A stretch of 17,286 nucleotides of DNA. It comes from Promicromonosporaceae bacterium (lineage in GTDB: Bacteria; Actinomycetota; Actinomycetes; Actinomycetales; Cellulomonadaceae). Below the pieces are notes generated by a model, which saw nothing but the letters and a program-made list of their open reading frames with translations, ran no database searches and had not been told where the DNA came from. Made by a program: the position numbers and the translations under genes. Position 1 is the stretch's first letter; each line of letters opens with the position of its first letter. Where the stretch lies: positions 1 to 17,286 of the forward strand of contig WQZL01000031.1 of assembly GCA_009780755.1 (NCBI GenBank), written 5' to 3'. Below are positions 1 through 7,023 of this stretch, in pieces.

Positions 1-2
1 GG

Positions 3-548
3 CCGAGCAGGCCGCTAGCGGTACTGATCGGGCCGCCCGGCTCGGGAAAGACGACCGTGGGCGGGCACCTGGCCGCGCTCACCGGCACCGACCTACGCGA
101 CACCGATGCCGACATCGTTACCCTGGCTGGCAAGACGATTCCTGCCATCTTTGCCGAAGATGGGGAACCCGCTTTTCGCGCCCTGGAGGCTGCGGCCGTT
201 GCGGCGGCACTTCGCGAGCATATTGGCGTGCTTTCCCTCGGCGGCGGCGCAGTGCTTGCCCCAAGCACCCAAGCGGCGCTCGCGGACTACGCGCAGGCGG
301 GTGGCGTGATCGTCTTCTTGGATGTCTCGCTGGCCTGCGCCATCCCCCGCGTCGGCCTTGACGCTTCTCGCCCGCTGCTCAGTGGCGACCCGCGCGCCCG
401 CTGGACCGAGCTGATGACCGCCCGCCGCCCCATCTATGAACGGCTGGCGACAATGACGGTGTTGACTAATGACCGTTGCCCCCAAAGCATTACCGGAGAG
501 ATCGCCACAGTAGGTGGTTTCGAAACCACCGGGCAGAAGAGGAGATAA
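3..548 (+). CDS. aroK: Shikimate kinase, 5'-truncated
   Basis: Phosphorylates shikimate to shikimate-3-phosphate with ATP in the cytoplasmic pathway to chorismate. The frame is open from base 3, and the first visible residues lead into a Walker A loop, GPPGSGKTT, at about bases 33-59, so the true start lies just left of the window; a GTG at 57 is only the valine after the P-loop. Further family marks are DTDADI (substrate-binding Asp pair), GEPAFRALE (shikimate-binding Arg), SLGGGAV (the Gly-rich substrate loop) and RRPIYERLA (Arg of the lid and adenine region). About 181 codons are visible, close to a full kinase. The C-terminal codons contain an 18-bp perfect palindrome, and the last codons carry the Shine-Dalgarno sequence of aroB, which starts 4 nt after the stop. 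Identification is firm; the aroK name rather than aroL rests on the aroB linkage. Confidence 0.95.
   Translation, partial: PSRPLAVLIGPPGSGKTTVGGHLAALTGTDLRDTDADIVTLAGKTIPAIFAEDGEPAFRALEAAAVAAALREHIGVLSLGGGAVLAPSTQAALADYAQAGGVIVFLDVSLACAIPRVGLDASRPLLSGDPRARWTELMTARRPIYERLATMTVLTNDRCPQSITGEIATVGGFETTGQKRR
513..530. repeat. 18-bp perfect palindrome in the 3' end of aroK
   Basis: The sequence GGTGGTTTCGAAACCACC is its own reverse complement over 18 bases. It lies inside the last aroK codons (residues VGGFETTG) and 7 nt before the purine-rich aroB ribosome-binding site. Its half GGTGGTTTCGA also occurs at 3630-3640 inside the larger inverted-repeat element, so it may be a small relative or remnant of that family. 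As RNA it could fold into a short hairpin in front of aroB, but this is inference. Confidence 0.75.
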
Positions 549-552
549 CACC

Positions 553-1656
553 ATGACAACCCCCACCCGCGTAACAGTTTCCGGCGCCACCCCCTATGAC
601 GTGGTGATTGGCCGCGACCTGTTGACCGAGTTACCCGCGATGCTGGGGGCCAGTGCCCAACGGGTGATGGTCATGTTCCCCTGGGCGTTGCAAGAACTCG
701 GCCACGCGGTACAGGCGAGCCTGGTCGAACAGGGCTACGAGGCGTACGCCTACGAACTCCCCGACGCGGAGGTGCAGAAAACGGCACAGGTAGCGGCGGA
801 TTGCTGGCAGATACTCGGCAAGCTCGGCTTTACCCGCAGCGACGCAATTGTGGGCGTCGGCGGGGGAGCCACCACCGACCTGGCCGGGTTTGTGGCCGCC
901 ACCTGGCTGCGCGGTGTCAAGTGGGTGGCCATCCCCACCACGCTTGCGGGCATGGTGGATGCGGCGGTCGGTGGTAAGACGGGCATCAACACCGAGGAGG
1001 GTAAGAACCTCGTCGGCGCGTTCTGGCCACCTCAGGGGGTGCTTTGTGACTTGACCGCGCTGGCCACGCTCGACCGTCGCGACATCGCGGCTGGCTTAGC
1101 CGAGGTGGTTAAGACCGGATTCATTTCCGATGCGGCAATTCTCGACCTAGTTACAGAACACGCTCCGGCGTTACGCGACTGGGATGGGGCCAGTGCCAGC
1201 GGGGAACTGTGGAGCGTACTGGCCGAGCTGGTGCACCGCTCGGTGCTAGTCAAGGCGACCGTGGTTGGCGAAGACCTCACCGAGCAGGGGTTGCGCGAGA
1301 TACTCAATTACGGCCACACCTTCGGCCACGCCGTCGAACGGCAGGAGCTATACCAGTGGCGGCACGGTGAGGCCGTCGCCGTGGGCATGGTCTATGAGGC
1401 CGAACTGGCCTACCTGGCGGGAAAGCTGTCAAAAGAGATTGTCGCCCAACACCGCTCACTGCTCGATGCGCTCGGCTTACCAACAACGTATCGCGCCGAC
1501 TGCTGGGAGCCGTTGCTGGCCGCGATGCGGCGGGACAAGAAGGCTCGCGGCAATCTGCTGCGCTTTGTCATCCTGGAGGACGTGGCGAAGCCAATCCGCC
1601 TTGAAGGGCCAGAGCCAACGCTGCTCGAAGCCGCCTACGCGGCCGTCTCACGATAG
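553..1656 (+). CDS. aroB: 3-dehydroquinate synthase
   Basis: Cyclises DAHP to 3-dehydroquinate, the second step of the shikimate pathway, using NAD+ and a divalent metal. With the start at ATG 553 the protein is 367 residues, normal for the family. That start is chosen for the AGAGGAGA ribosome-binding site just upstream; an in-frame upstream ATG at 514 lies inside aroK and lacks such a site. Visible motifs are the NAD-binding loop GVGGGATTDLAGF (about 101-113), PTTLAGMVDAAVGGKTGIN (128-146), GKNLVGAFW (150-158) and the expected metal ligands Glu184 (GLAEVVK), His255 (NYGHTFGH) and His271 (HGEAV). It begins 4 nt after the aroK stop, so the two are almost certainly co-transcribed. No defects are seen. 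Confidence 0.97.
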   Translation: MTTPTRVTVSGATPYDVVIGRDLLTELPAMLGASAQRVMVMFPWALQELGHAVQASLVEQGYEAYAYELPDAEVQKTAQVAADCWQILGKLGFTRSDAIVGVGGGATTDLAGFVAATWLRGVKWVAIPTTLAGMVDAAVGGKTGINTEEGKNLVGAFWPPQGVLCDLTALATLDRRDIAAGLAEVVKTGFISDAAILDLVTEHAPALRDWDGASASGELWSVLAELVHRSVLVKATVVGEDLTEQGLREILNYGHTFGHAVERQELYQWRHGEAVAVGMVYEAELAYLAGKLSKEIVAQHRSLLDALGLPTTYRADCWEPLLAAMRRDKKARGNLLRFVILEDVAKPIRLEGPEPTLLEAAYAAVSR

Positions 1657-1662
1657 GAGCCA

Positions 1663-2466
1663 ATGATGACCACGCATCCCTACTTCGCCTCGCGACTTTC
1701 AGGAGACCATCGGGGTTTCATCGCGCTGGCGCATCGCGGGTTTGCTCGCCCCGGTGGTATCGATAACGGCCTAGAAAACGCCATGAGCGCCTTCCAGGCC
1801 GCCATCGACCTTGGCTACCGCTACGTTGAGACCGACGCGCACGGCACAGCCGACGGGGTGGCGGTGGCCCTGCATGACGCGTCGCTGGATCGCACCACCG
1901 ACCGCACGGGGCTGGTGGCCGAACTGCCGTGGCGAGAGGTGCGGGAGGCGAAGATCGGCGGCATCGAATACGTACCCTCGCTAGAGAAGGTGCTGGGCAC
2001 ATGGCCCGACCTGTTCGTCAATATTGATGTGAAGCACAAGTCCGGCATCGAACCGGTGGCCAAGGCCATTGAACGCACAAAGGCCCACGGTCGCGTGTGC
2101 CTGGCGTCGTTCTCCGCCGACCGGCGCAAGGCCACGGTGGCTCGGCTATCGAGGCCGGTGGCAACCAGCGCAGGCACCTCGGAGGTGACCGCCTTCCTTG
2201 CCGCCGCCCGCCTCCGCTCCGCCGCCGGGGTGCGTCGGGCGCTGCGTCATGTCGATGCGCTGCAAGTACCTATCGCCGCTAGGGCGACCATCGTCGATCA
2301 GGTCACGGTTGTCGCCGCTCACCGGGCGGGCAAACATATTCACGTCTGGACGCCCAATACCGCCGCCGAGATGAACTACCTACTCGACCTGAACGTAAAC
2401 GGCATCATCACCGACCGCGCCGACCTGCTCAGAAACATCCTGCAACGCCGCGGCCTGTGGGAGTAG
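1663..2466 (+). CDS. Glycerophosphodiester phosphodiesterase
   Basis: Expected to hydrolyse glycerophosphodiesters from lipid turnover to glycerol-3-phosphate and an alcohol. The 267-residue protein has the family signature: the catalytic His in LAHRGFARP (His24-Arg25), GLENA (Glu38), the metal-binding ETDAH (Glu56, Asp58), DGVAVALHDASLDRTTDRTG (catalytic His71-Asp72) and VNIDVKHK near 125. The C-terminal HVWTPN and NGIITDRADLL segments are also typical. No signal peptide or membrane segment is seen, so it resembles the cytoplasmic UgpQ-like class. Two adjacent in-frame ATGs (1663, 1666) are possible; the TAGGAG ribosome-binding site fits the second better by spacing. The gene starts 6 nt after aroB, so it is probably in the same operon although its role is unrelated to aromatic synthesis. 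Confidence 0.92.
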   Translation: MMTTHPYFASRLSGDHRGFIALAHRGFARPGGIDNGLENAMSAFQAAIDLGYRYVETDAHGTADGVAVALHDASLDRTTDRTGLVAELPWREVREAKIGGIEYVPSLEKVLGTWPDLFVNIDVKHKSGIEPVAKAIERTKAHGRVCLASFSADRRKATVARLSRPVATSAGTSEVTAFLAAARLRSAAGVRRALRHVDALQVPIAARATIVDQVTVVAAHRAGKHIHVWTPNTAAEMNYLLDLNVNGIITDRADLLRNILQRRGLWE

Positions 2467-2497
2467 GCGGCGCGCCTCAGATTTGAGGACGGGGACG

Positions 2498-2522
2498 GTT
2501 CGGGCGCCGAACGGGCTAGTGT
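2498..2522 (+). promoter_or_regulatory. Candidate promoter and palindromic operator for the secreted/lipoprotein pair
   Basis: A perfect inverted repeat GTTCGG-GCG-CCGAAC (2498-2512) is followed after 4 nt by TAGTGT (2517-2522), a TANNNT-type -10 box. This places a transcription start near 2529, about 38 nt before ATG 2567, which has its own GGAG ribosome-binding site. A palindrome directly abutting a -10 box is what a repressor operator would look like. No clear -35 box is visible, and the regulator is unknown. Confidence 0.35.
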
Positions 2523-2566
2523 AAACTTCGTGTGTGAATGCAGTAAGGCGTTCAAATGGAGTCTCC

Positions 2567-2914
2567 ATGAAAACACGAACTCGGCTGCAAAGAGACGCTG
2601 TTGCCACGGTGGTGGCGCTACTGATTACTGGTTCAACGGTAACATCTGCCGCCGCCGATCCTCCGGTTGTGTCGGCCTGCGGAGTGGTGCACAGCCGGAG
2701 CGCTGATACAGCTCGTGGCTATGCCACCATCACTCGTGCCTGCTCAAGCGGCGCGCGTCGTGCCGCCACCATCACGTTCCGTCCCACCCAGTTGGCGCCC
2801 GGATCATCGACGACTCACCGCGGCAGCCCTGTAAATAGGCTAAACGAGCGCTCTACAGCCACCCGCCCTCTTGCAAACCACACCTTCATTTCCAATGGAA
2901 GTGTGTATGCCTAA
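2567..2914 (+). CDS. Small secreted protein of unknown function
   Basis: A 115-residue protein I do not recognise. Start ATG 2567 is preferred over the in-frame ATG 2534 because it has GGAG at 5-nt spacing and gives a proper signal peptide: basic MKTRTRLQRD, hydrophobic AVATVVALLITGSTVTSA and a likely cleavage after the Ala-rich SAAA near residue 31. The mature part (about 85 residues) has two cysteines, in VSACGVV and TRACSSG, that could form one disulfide outside the cell. It is rich in Ser, Thr, Arg and Ala with no transmembrane segment. Its stop overlaps the start of the following lipoprotein gene by 8 nt, implying translational coupling and a shared function. The reading frame looks genuine but family membership cannot be stated. 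Confidence 0.6.
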   Translation: MKTRTRLQRDAVATVVALLITGSTVTSAAADPPVVSACGVVHSRSADTARGYATITRACSSGARRAATITFRPTQLAPGSSTTHRGSPVNRLNERSTATRPLANHTFISNGSVYA

Positions 2915-3560
2915 ACCTTCAGGCCGCCTAGCGCGGCTCTTGGTAGCACTGCTTGCCCTTGTATTCCTGACTGGTTGCGCGTCAGCCGCAAGCGAGGAGG
3001 CGTTGAATCCCTGGGCAGAGGAGTTTGCATGGGCATATGAGCGAGCCGAAAACGAGTTTGTTCGCGCAGTGCTATCCGACGGCGTCATAACCCACGAGGA
3101 GTTTCTGGAGGCGCAGGCCCACACGATGAACTGCTGGGATCAACATGGCGTACCTGGCAGTTTCGTCGTGTTTGACGACATGACCAATGTATCGCAGCCG
3201 ACGGTAATGACTGATGACCAGCGCAGGCACGCAATTGAGTGTGAGCGTTTCTGGATTGAAGACATCTGGTGGCTATACGAGCAAACTAGAATCAACCCTG
3301 GAAACGTGAACTTCGATGACCTGGTGGCGGACTGTCTGATTCGCCATGGTCTTGCGCCGGTCGGTTTTAGCGGCTCAGACTTTGCGGAATTAGCACTACT
3401 GGGAGGACTCGAAATCGGGTATGACCCGGACGAGGCGCTGACTGAGGAGGAAGTTCAAGCACTGTTCGATAACCATGTCTGGTATTCGCCACGGCTACCC
3501 GGCGGCGCGTACCTTGATGAAGGTCAGGCATGGGAGTGTCGAATCAACCCCCACTCCTAA
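2907..3560 (+). CDS. Cys-rich lipoprotein of unknown function
   Basis: A 217-residue predicted lipoprotein. The start at ATG 2907 has GGAAG at 5-nt spacing; ATG 2895 is an alternative. The N-terminus has a basic region (MPKPSGRLAR), a hydrophobic core (LLVALLALVF) and the lipobox LTGC, so the cysteine near residue 24 should be lipidated and the protein anchored outside the membrane. The mature part is acidic and aromatic (NPWAEEFAWAYERAENEF) with four more cysteines (NCWDQHG, ECERFW, ADCLIRHG, WECRINP), enough for two disulfides. Helical segments such as LSDGVITHEEFLEAQ and LTEEEVQALFDN resemble a duplicated acidic-helix pattern but do not form a clear EF-hand. Base composition is less GC-rich than the aro genes. 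No function can be assigned; coupling to the small secreted protein suggests a shared surface role. Confidence 0.75.
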   Translation: MPKPSGRLARLLVALLALVFLTGCASAASEEALNPWAEEFAWAYERAENEFVRAVLSDGVITHEEFLEAQAHTMNCWDQHGVPGSFVVFDDMTNVSQPTVMTDDQRRHAIECERFWIEDIWWLYEQTRINPGNVNFDDLVADCLIRHGLAPVGFSGSDFAELALLGGLEIGYDPDEALTEEEVQALFDNHVWYSPRLPGGAYLDEGQAWECRINPHS

Positions 3561-3570
3561 CGGAGAATCG

Positions 3571-3674
3571 GGTGGTTGAGTAGGGAGTGAAGCGACCGCG
3601 AAAGAAACCACCGCGCATGGATAAGTCGCGGTGGTTTCGACAAGTCGCTCGTTCCTCACTCCTACTCAACCACC
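3571..3674. repeat. 104-bp nested inverted-repeat element, GGTGGTTGAG...CTCAACCACC
   Basis: The outer arms pair perfectly over 14 bp (3571-3584 with 3661-3674). After an offset they continue with AGTGA and AGCGAC matched on both sides. The innermost arms AAACCACCGCG (3605-3615) and CGCGGTGGTTT (3627-3637) pair over 11 bp around an 11-nt loop. It lies between the convergent-free end of the lipoprotein gene (stop 3560) and aroQ (start 3742) and codes for nothing visible. It may act as a terminator by folding, but has no T-tract. The termini resemble palindromic repeats that I recall as frequent in actinobacterial intergenic regions, with a GGTTTCGA...CTCAACC core. A second element with the same ends is at 9821-9972. 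Confidence 0.8.
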
Positions 3675-3729
3675 TGGTTGCTTCGGCTTGGGGCAGGCCG
3701 GGGTGCTCAGCGATCAAGCAATGACGGGC

Positions 3730-3735
3730 TAGTCT
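3730..3735 (+). promoter_or_regulatory. Candidate -10 box for a leaderless aroQ transcript
   Basis: TAGTCT ends 6 nt before the GTG start of aroQ at 3742. A transcription start at the usual 6-8 nt downstream of a -10 box would fall on the start codon itself. No Shine-Dalgarno sequence is seen between the box and the start. No -35 consensus is evident, which is common for such promoters in Actinobacteria. Confidence 0.5.
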
Positions 3736-3741
3736 GTTGGT

Positions 3742-4191
3742 GTGACTCGTGTATTGATTATCAATGGCCCGAACCTGGGGCGTCTTGGCGTCCGGGAACC
3801 AGAGATATATGGCGCCGATACGCATGACGATCTGGTGGCTGTTGTCGGCGAGTGGGGGAGCGCGCTCGGCCTTGACGTCGAGGTGCGGCAATCCGATGAC
3901 GAGGCCACGCTGGTGGGCTGGCTGCACGAGGCCGCCGACGCGCGCACACACGTCGTGTTGAACCCGGCGGCATTCACGCACTACTCGTATGCGTTGCGCG
4001 ACGCGGCTGCGCAGGTAACCTCGGCGGGCCTGACGCTGATCGAGGTGCATCTGAGCAACCCGCACGCCCGCGAATCGTTCCGACACCACTCAACCATCTC
4101 CGGCGTCGCCACCGGCACCATTGCTGGCCTTGGCTTCACCTCCTACCACCTGGCCCTAGAGGCCATCAGGGTAAGCCGCCTAGAGGATTGA
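3742..4191 (+). CDS. aroQ: Type II 3-dehydroquinate dehydratase
   Basis: Dehydrates 3-dehydroquinate to 3-dehydroshikimate, directly using the product of AroB. The 149-residue length fits the small dodecameric type II enzymes. Motifs run in the expected order: NGPNLGRLGVREPEIYG with the catalytic Tyr in the flexible-loop region, VVLNPAAFTHYSYALRDA (substrate-binding Asn and the following His), EVHLSNPHARESFRHHS (catalytic His and loop Arg) and a final GLGFTSYHLALEAI helix. The GTG start gives the normal N-terminus MTRVLIINGPN. It sits apart from aroK-aroB, separated by three genes and a repeat element, and appears to have its own leaderless promoter. efp follows 61 nt downstream. Confidence 0.95.
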   Translation: MTRVLIINGPNLGRLGVREPEIYGADTHDDLVAVVGEWGSALGLDVEVRQSDDEATLVGWLHEAADARTHVVLNPAAFTHYSYALRDAAAQVTSAGLTLIEVHLSNPHARESFRHHSTISGVATGTIAGLGFTSYHLALEAIRVSRLED

Positions 4192-4197
4192 AGGCGG

Positions 4198-4203
4198 TAG
4201 AAT
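4198..4203 (+). promoter_or_regulatory. Candidate -10 box for efp-nusB
   Basis: TAGAAT lies 49 nt before the efp GTG, leaving a leader of about 40 nt. The leader includes a small TGGCC-GTTTA-GGCCA hairpin and ends in GAGGG, a ribosome-binding site 7 nt from the start. No clear -35 box is visible. Confidence 0.4.
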
Positions 4204-4252
4204 GTCCTTGGCCGTTTAGGCCAGCCAAACTAGCGACGTAGAGGGATAACCC

Positions 4253-4816
4253 GTGGCATCGACCAATGACATTAAGAACGGCGTAGTGCTCCGCATCGAC
4301 GGGCAGCTGTGGACCATCATCGAGTTCCAGCACGTCAAGCCGGGCAAGGGCGGCGCGTTCGTGCGCACCAAGATGAAGAACGTGGTTACCGGCAAGACGG
4401 TTGACAAGACCTACAACGCCGGTGCCAAGGTGGAAACCGCCGTGGTTGACCGCCGCGACTATCAGTTCTTGTACGTTGACGGCGACGACTACGTGTTCAT
4501 GGACCCGGACACCTACGATCAGGTGCACGTGCCAAACGTCACCGTCGGCGACGCCAAGGATTACATGCTCGACGGCACACACGCCATGATCGCCATGAAT
4601 GAAGGCACGCCCCTCTATGTAGAGCTGCCCGCCTCCGTGGTACTCACCGTCACCAAGACCGAGCCTGGCCTACAGGGCGACCGCGCCACCGGTGGCACCA
4701 AGCCTGCCACGTTGGAGACCGGCAAGGAAATTCAGGTGCCGCTGTTCCTCGAAGAAGGTGTCAAGGTCAAGGTTGACACGCGTGATGGCTCCTACCTCGG
4801 CCGCGTTAACGACTGA
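4253..4816 (+). CDS. efp: Translation elongation factor P
   Basis: EF-P binds stalled ribosomes and promotes peptide-bond formation at polyproline stretches. The protein is 187 residues, the normal length, with the three beta-barrel domains: an N-terminal KOW-like domain (STNDIKNGVVLRIDGQLWTIIEFQHVKPGKGGAFVRTKMKN), a middle OB domain (about 68-128) and a C-terminal OB domain ending KVDTRDGSYLGRVND. The tip loop PGKGGA carries the Lys that, in some bacteria, is modified; no modification gene is visible here. GTG 4253 is chosen for the GAGGG site and the conserved N-terminus. nusB begins 2 nt after the stop, so the two form an operon. Confidence 0.97.
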   Translation: MASTNDIKNGVVLRIDGQLWTIIEFQHVKPGKGGAFVRTKMKNVVTGKTVDKTYNAGAKVETAVVDRRDYQFLYVDGDDYVFMDPDTYDQVHVPNVTVGDAKDYMLDGTHAMIAMNEGTPLYVELPASVVLTVTKTEPGLQGDRATGGTKPATLETGKEIQVPLFLEEGVKVKVDTRDGSYLGRVND

Positions 4817-4818
4817 GC

Positions 4819-5238
4819 GTGGCCGCTCGTACCAAGGCGCGTAAGCGCGCCGCCGACATTCTCTTCGAGTCCGAGCAGCGGGGGGTTGATACCCTCGAAC
4901 TGCTACGCGACCGCATCGCCCAGCCGGTGACGGAGGCGCCGCTGCCTGGGTACTCGGCCGTGATCGTTGAGGGCGTGATCGCGCATCGTGAGCGCATAGA
5001 TGAGCTGCTGGAGACGTATTCCAACGATTGGACCGTTGACCGGATGCCCGCCGTTGATCGCGCCCTGCTGCGCGTCGGTGTCTGGGAGGTGCTTTACAAC
5101 GACGATGTGCCGGATGAGGTGGCGCTCGACGAGGCCACCTCACTGGCCGCAGACCTTTCCACCGATGATTCGCCTACCTTCATTAATGGCCTTCTCGGAC
5201 GCATAGTGGCAATCAAGCCAACGATCCTGCTTGACTAA
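4819..5238 (+). CDS. nusB: Transcription antitermination factor NusB
   Basis: NusB with NusE/S10 binds boxA RNA and supports antitermination of rRNA operons. The protein is 139 residues and all-helical by appearance, with the conserved start ARTKARKRAADILFESEQRG, the central MPAVDRALLRVGVWEVLYNDDVPDEVALDEATSLAADLSTDDSPTFINGLLGRI block and a short tail. It starts with GTG two bases after the efp stop and relies on translational coupling. The efp-nusB order is a standard arrangement, and in many actinobacteria pyrimidine genes follow; here a hipBA pair follows instead. Confidence 0.96.
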   Translation: MAARTKARKRAADILFESEQRGVDTLELLRDRIAQPVTEAPLPGYSAVIVEGVIAHRERIDELLETYSNDWTVDRMPAVDRALLRVGVWEVLYNDDVPDEVALDEATSLAADLSTDDSPTFINGLLGRIVAIKPTILLD

Positions 5239-5332
5239 CCTAGTTCAAGCTCAAAGTCTGCCTAACTACCCTAGTCTAAGGGGCAGATATGACCGATTAA
5301 GCTATTTTCTGGCTTCAATGGCTCAAATACGA

Positions 5333-5338
5333 TACGCT
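5333..5338 (+). promoter_or_regulatory. Candidate -10 box for leaderless hipB
   Basis: TACGCT ends 6 nt before ATG 5345 in an AT-richer stretch (about 5239-5344) than the flanking genes. No Shine-Dalgarno sequence precedes the ATG. The same upstream stretch holds TCTGCC (5258-5263) and GGCAGA (5282-5287) as a loose inverted repeat that could be an autoregulatory site, which is only a guess. Confidence 0.45.
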
Positions 5339-5344
5339 AGCCTC

Positions 5345-5650
5345 ATGCAGAAGTCGGTTATGGAAATGCAGGACGCGCTCGGGCGTCGGGTGCGTGCCGT
5401 GCGGATTGCTGCCGGGCTTACCCAGGCCGACCTCGCCCGGCAGGTCGATGTGTCCGTCAGCTCCGTCAAGCGACTTGAAGCTGGTGCTTCGGTTGGGCTT
5501 GACACCTTTGTAGCGGTAGCTAGGGCGCTGGGGCGCGCAGATTGGCTTGAACAGTTTGACCCGGTGGGGGATGGGCCATCGCCGTTGGAACTGCTTCGTG
5601 AGCGTCGCGGGTTTCCTCGGCAGCGACAGCGGGCGAGCAGGGCGACATGA
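5345..5650 (+). CDS. hipB: HipB-like antitoxin, XRE-family DNA-binding protein
   Basis: A 101-residue Cro/C1-type helix-turn-helix protein. The HTH spans roughly residues 10-67: ALGRRVRAVRIAAGLTQADLARQVDVSVSSVKRLEAG, with AGLTQADLARQ as helices 1-2 and VSVSSVKRLE as the recognition helix. The remaining tail is basic (RERRGFPRQRQRASRAT). ATG 5345 is preferred because it lies 6 nt after a TACGCT box; an in-frame start at 5231, overlapping nusB, would add a segment unlike the family, and ATG 5360 or 5366 are possible. The stop overlaps the hipA start as ATGA. In known HipBA systems HipB neutralises HipA and represses the operon together with it. Confidence 0.85.
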   Translation: MQKSVMEMQDALGRRVRAVRIAAGLTQADLARQVDVSVSSVKRLEAGASVGLDTFVAVARALGRADWLEQFDPVGDGPSPLELLRERRGFPRQRQRASRAT

Positions 5651-6963
5651 ACTATCGGCCAGTTGAAGTAGTCGAGGTACGAGCCTGGGGGCGTTCGGTT
5701 GGCGCGTTGGCGCGCGGTGATGCTGGGGCGTACGTATTCGAGTATCTACCTGAGTGGGGGCGGGCTGGTATCGAGTTGTCCCCCCTGCTGATGCCCGCTG
5801 TGCCTCGACGTCGCTACGCTTTTCCAGCGCTTTCTAAGGGCACTTGGCATGGGTTGCCGCCGTTGCTGGCCGATAGCCTGCCGGACGATTTTGGAAATGC
5901 GCTAATAGATGCCTGGATGGCCCGCGAAGGCGTAGAACGCGCCCGCGTTACTGCGCTAGATAGGCTCGCGTACCTTGGCGCCCGCGGCATGGGGGCCTTG
6001 GAGTTTGTGCCGGATGTTGGCCCAGGGACTCGCCGTCCATCAGCCATCGACATGTCGAGCCTGGTAGTGGCCGCCCGCGCAGCCGTGAGTGGCACGCTTC
6101 TGAGCGACGCGGAGGCAAGTAGCGCGCTACAGCAAATCATCAATGTCGGCACCTCCGCTGGCGGGGCGCGAGCAAAGGCCGTGCTTAACGTCAACGACGC
6201 AACGGGAGAGATTCGTTCCGGGCAGCTACCGGCCCCACCTGGATTTGGTGCCTGGCTACTGAAGTTCGACGGCGTTGGACTAGATCGCCAACTTGGCCAG
6301 AGCCAGGCGTATGGTCGCATCGAATATGCCTACTCGCTTATGGCTGCCGCCGCCGGGCTGAGCATGCCCGAGACCCGGTTGCTGACAGAGGGGGGCCGCG
6401 CACACTTTATGGCAAAGAGGTTTGACCGCACCGCCGATGGGGGCAAGATGCACATGCAGACGTTATGTGCGTTGGCGGCCATCGATTTCCGGCTGCGCGG
6501 GGTAAATGACTACGTCCAATATCTACAAGCCATCGACGAGTTGAATCTTGGCGCCTCGGCGCGGGAGCAGGCATTTCGTCGGCTGGTGTTCAATGTGGCG
6601 GCTCGAAATTGCGATGACCATGCCAAGAACTTCGCCTTCCTGCTGCCAGCAGACGGAGCCTGGGAGTTGGCTCCCGCCTACGATGTGACCTTCGCCTACA
6701 ACCCACAGGGCGAGTGGACCTATCAACACCTGATGGGCGTTGATGGGAAGTTTGCGGACCTAACGAGAGCCGATTTGCTGAACTTCGCAGATCGGCGCGG
6801 CATCCTCGCCGCCGGTTCAATCATCGACGAGGTGATTGACGCGATCGACTCCTGGGCGCAGTTCGCCGCGCAGGCTGACCTAGCCCCTGAACACCGAGAC
6901 GAAGTAGCTAGCCAGTTTCCCCTTGCCGCATTACGCCGCCGCGCCCGAGCGCCAAAGCCTTAG
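5647..6963 (+). CDS. hipA: HipA-like serine/threonine kinase toxin
   Basis: A 438-residue HipA-family protein, the normal length. The N-terminal subdomain contains LSPLLMPAVPRRRYAFPAL and GLPPLLADSLPDDFGNALIDAWM. The kinase core follows: GTSAGGARAKAVL (about 167-179, the Ser/Gly loop where E. coli HipA autophosphorylates), WLLKFDG (ATP-binding Lys), HFMAKRFDR, FNVAARNCDDHAKNFAFLL (catalytic Asp and metal-binding Asn) and LAPAYDV (DFG-like Asp). All expected catalytic residues are present, so it looks active. E. coli HipA phosphorylates glutamyl-tRNA synthetase; the target here is unknown. It overlaps hipB by 4 nt. No terminator is seen after it before the convergent VOC gene. Confidence 0.93.
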   Translation: MNYRPVEVVEVRAWGRSVGALARGDAGAYVFEYLPEWGRAGIELSPLLMPAVPRRRYAFPALSKGTWHGLPPLLADSLPDDFGNALIDAWMAREGVERARVTALDRLAYLGARGMGALEFVPDVGPGTRRPSAIDMSSLVVAARAAVSGTLLSDAEASSALQQIINVGTSAGGARAKAVLNVNDATGEIRSGQLPAPPGFGAWLLKFDGVGLDRQLGQSQAYGRIEYAYSLMAAAAGLSMPETRLLTEGGRAHFMAKRFDRTADGGKMHMQTLCALAAIDFRLRGVNDYVQYLQAIDELNLGASAREQAFRRLVFNVAARNCDDHAKNFAFLLPADGAWELAPAYDVTFAYNPQGEWTYQHLMGVDGKFADLTRADLLNFADRRGILAAGSIIDEVIDAIDSWAQFAAQADLAPEHRDEVASQFPLAALRRRARAPKP

Positions 6964-7023
6964 CCCGTCTAAGCGACGATACACAATGCCGATGACTCAG
7001 GTTTGCCAGAATAGGCGTGAGGG

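Noticed and set aside
93..590. Open frame of 165 codons opposite aroK and the start of aroB
   Set aside because: Shadow of aroK; it has no family motif and crosses the aroK/aroB junction.
2475..2488. CCTCA-GATT-TGAGG hairpin as a terminator after the phosphodiesterase gene
   Set aside because: Only 5 bp of stem and no T-tract; expected by chance.
5231..5344. HipB start at 5231 overlapping nusB
   Set aside because: The added 38 residues do not resemble an XRE protein and would contain the likely promoter.
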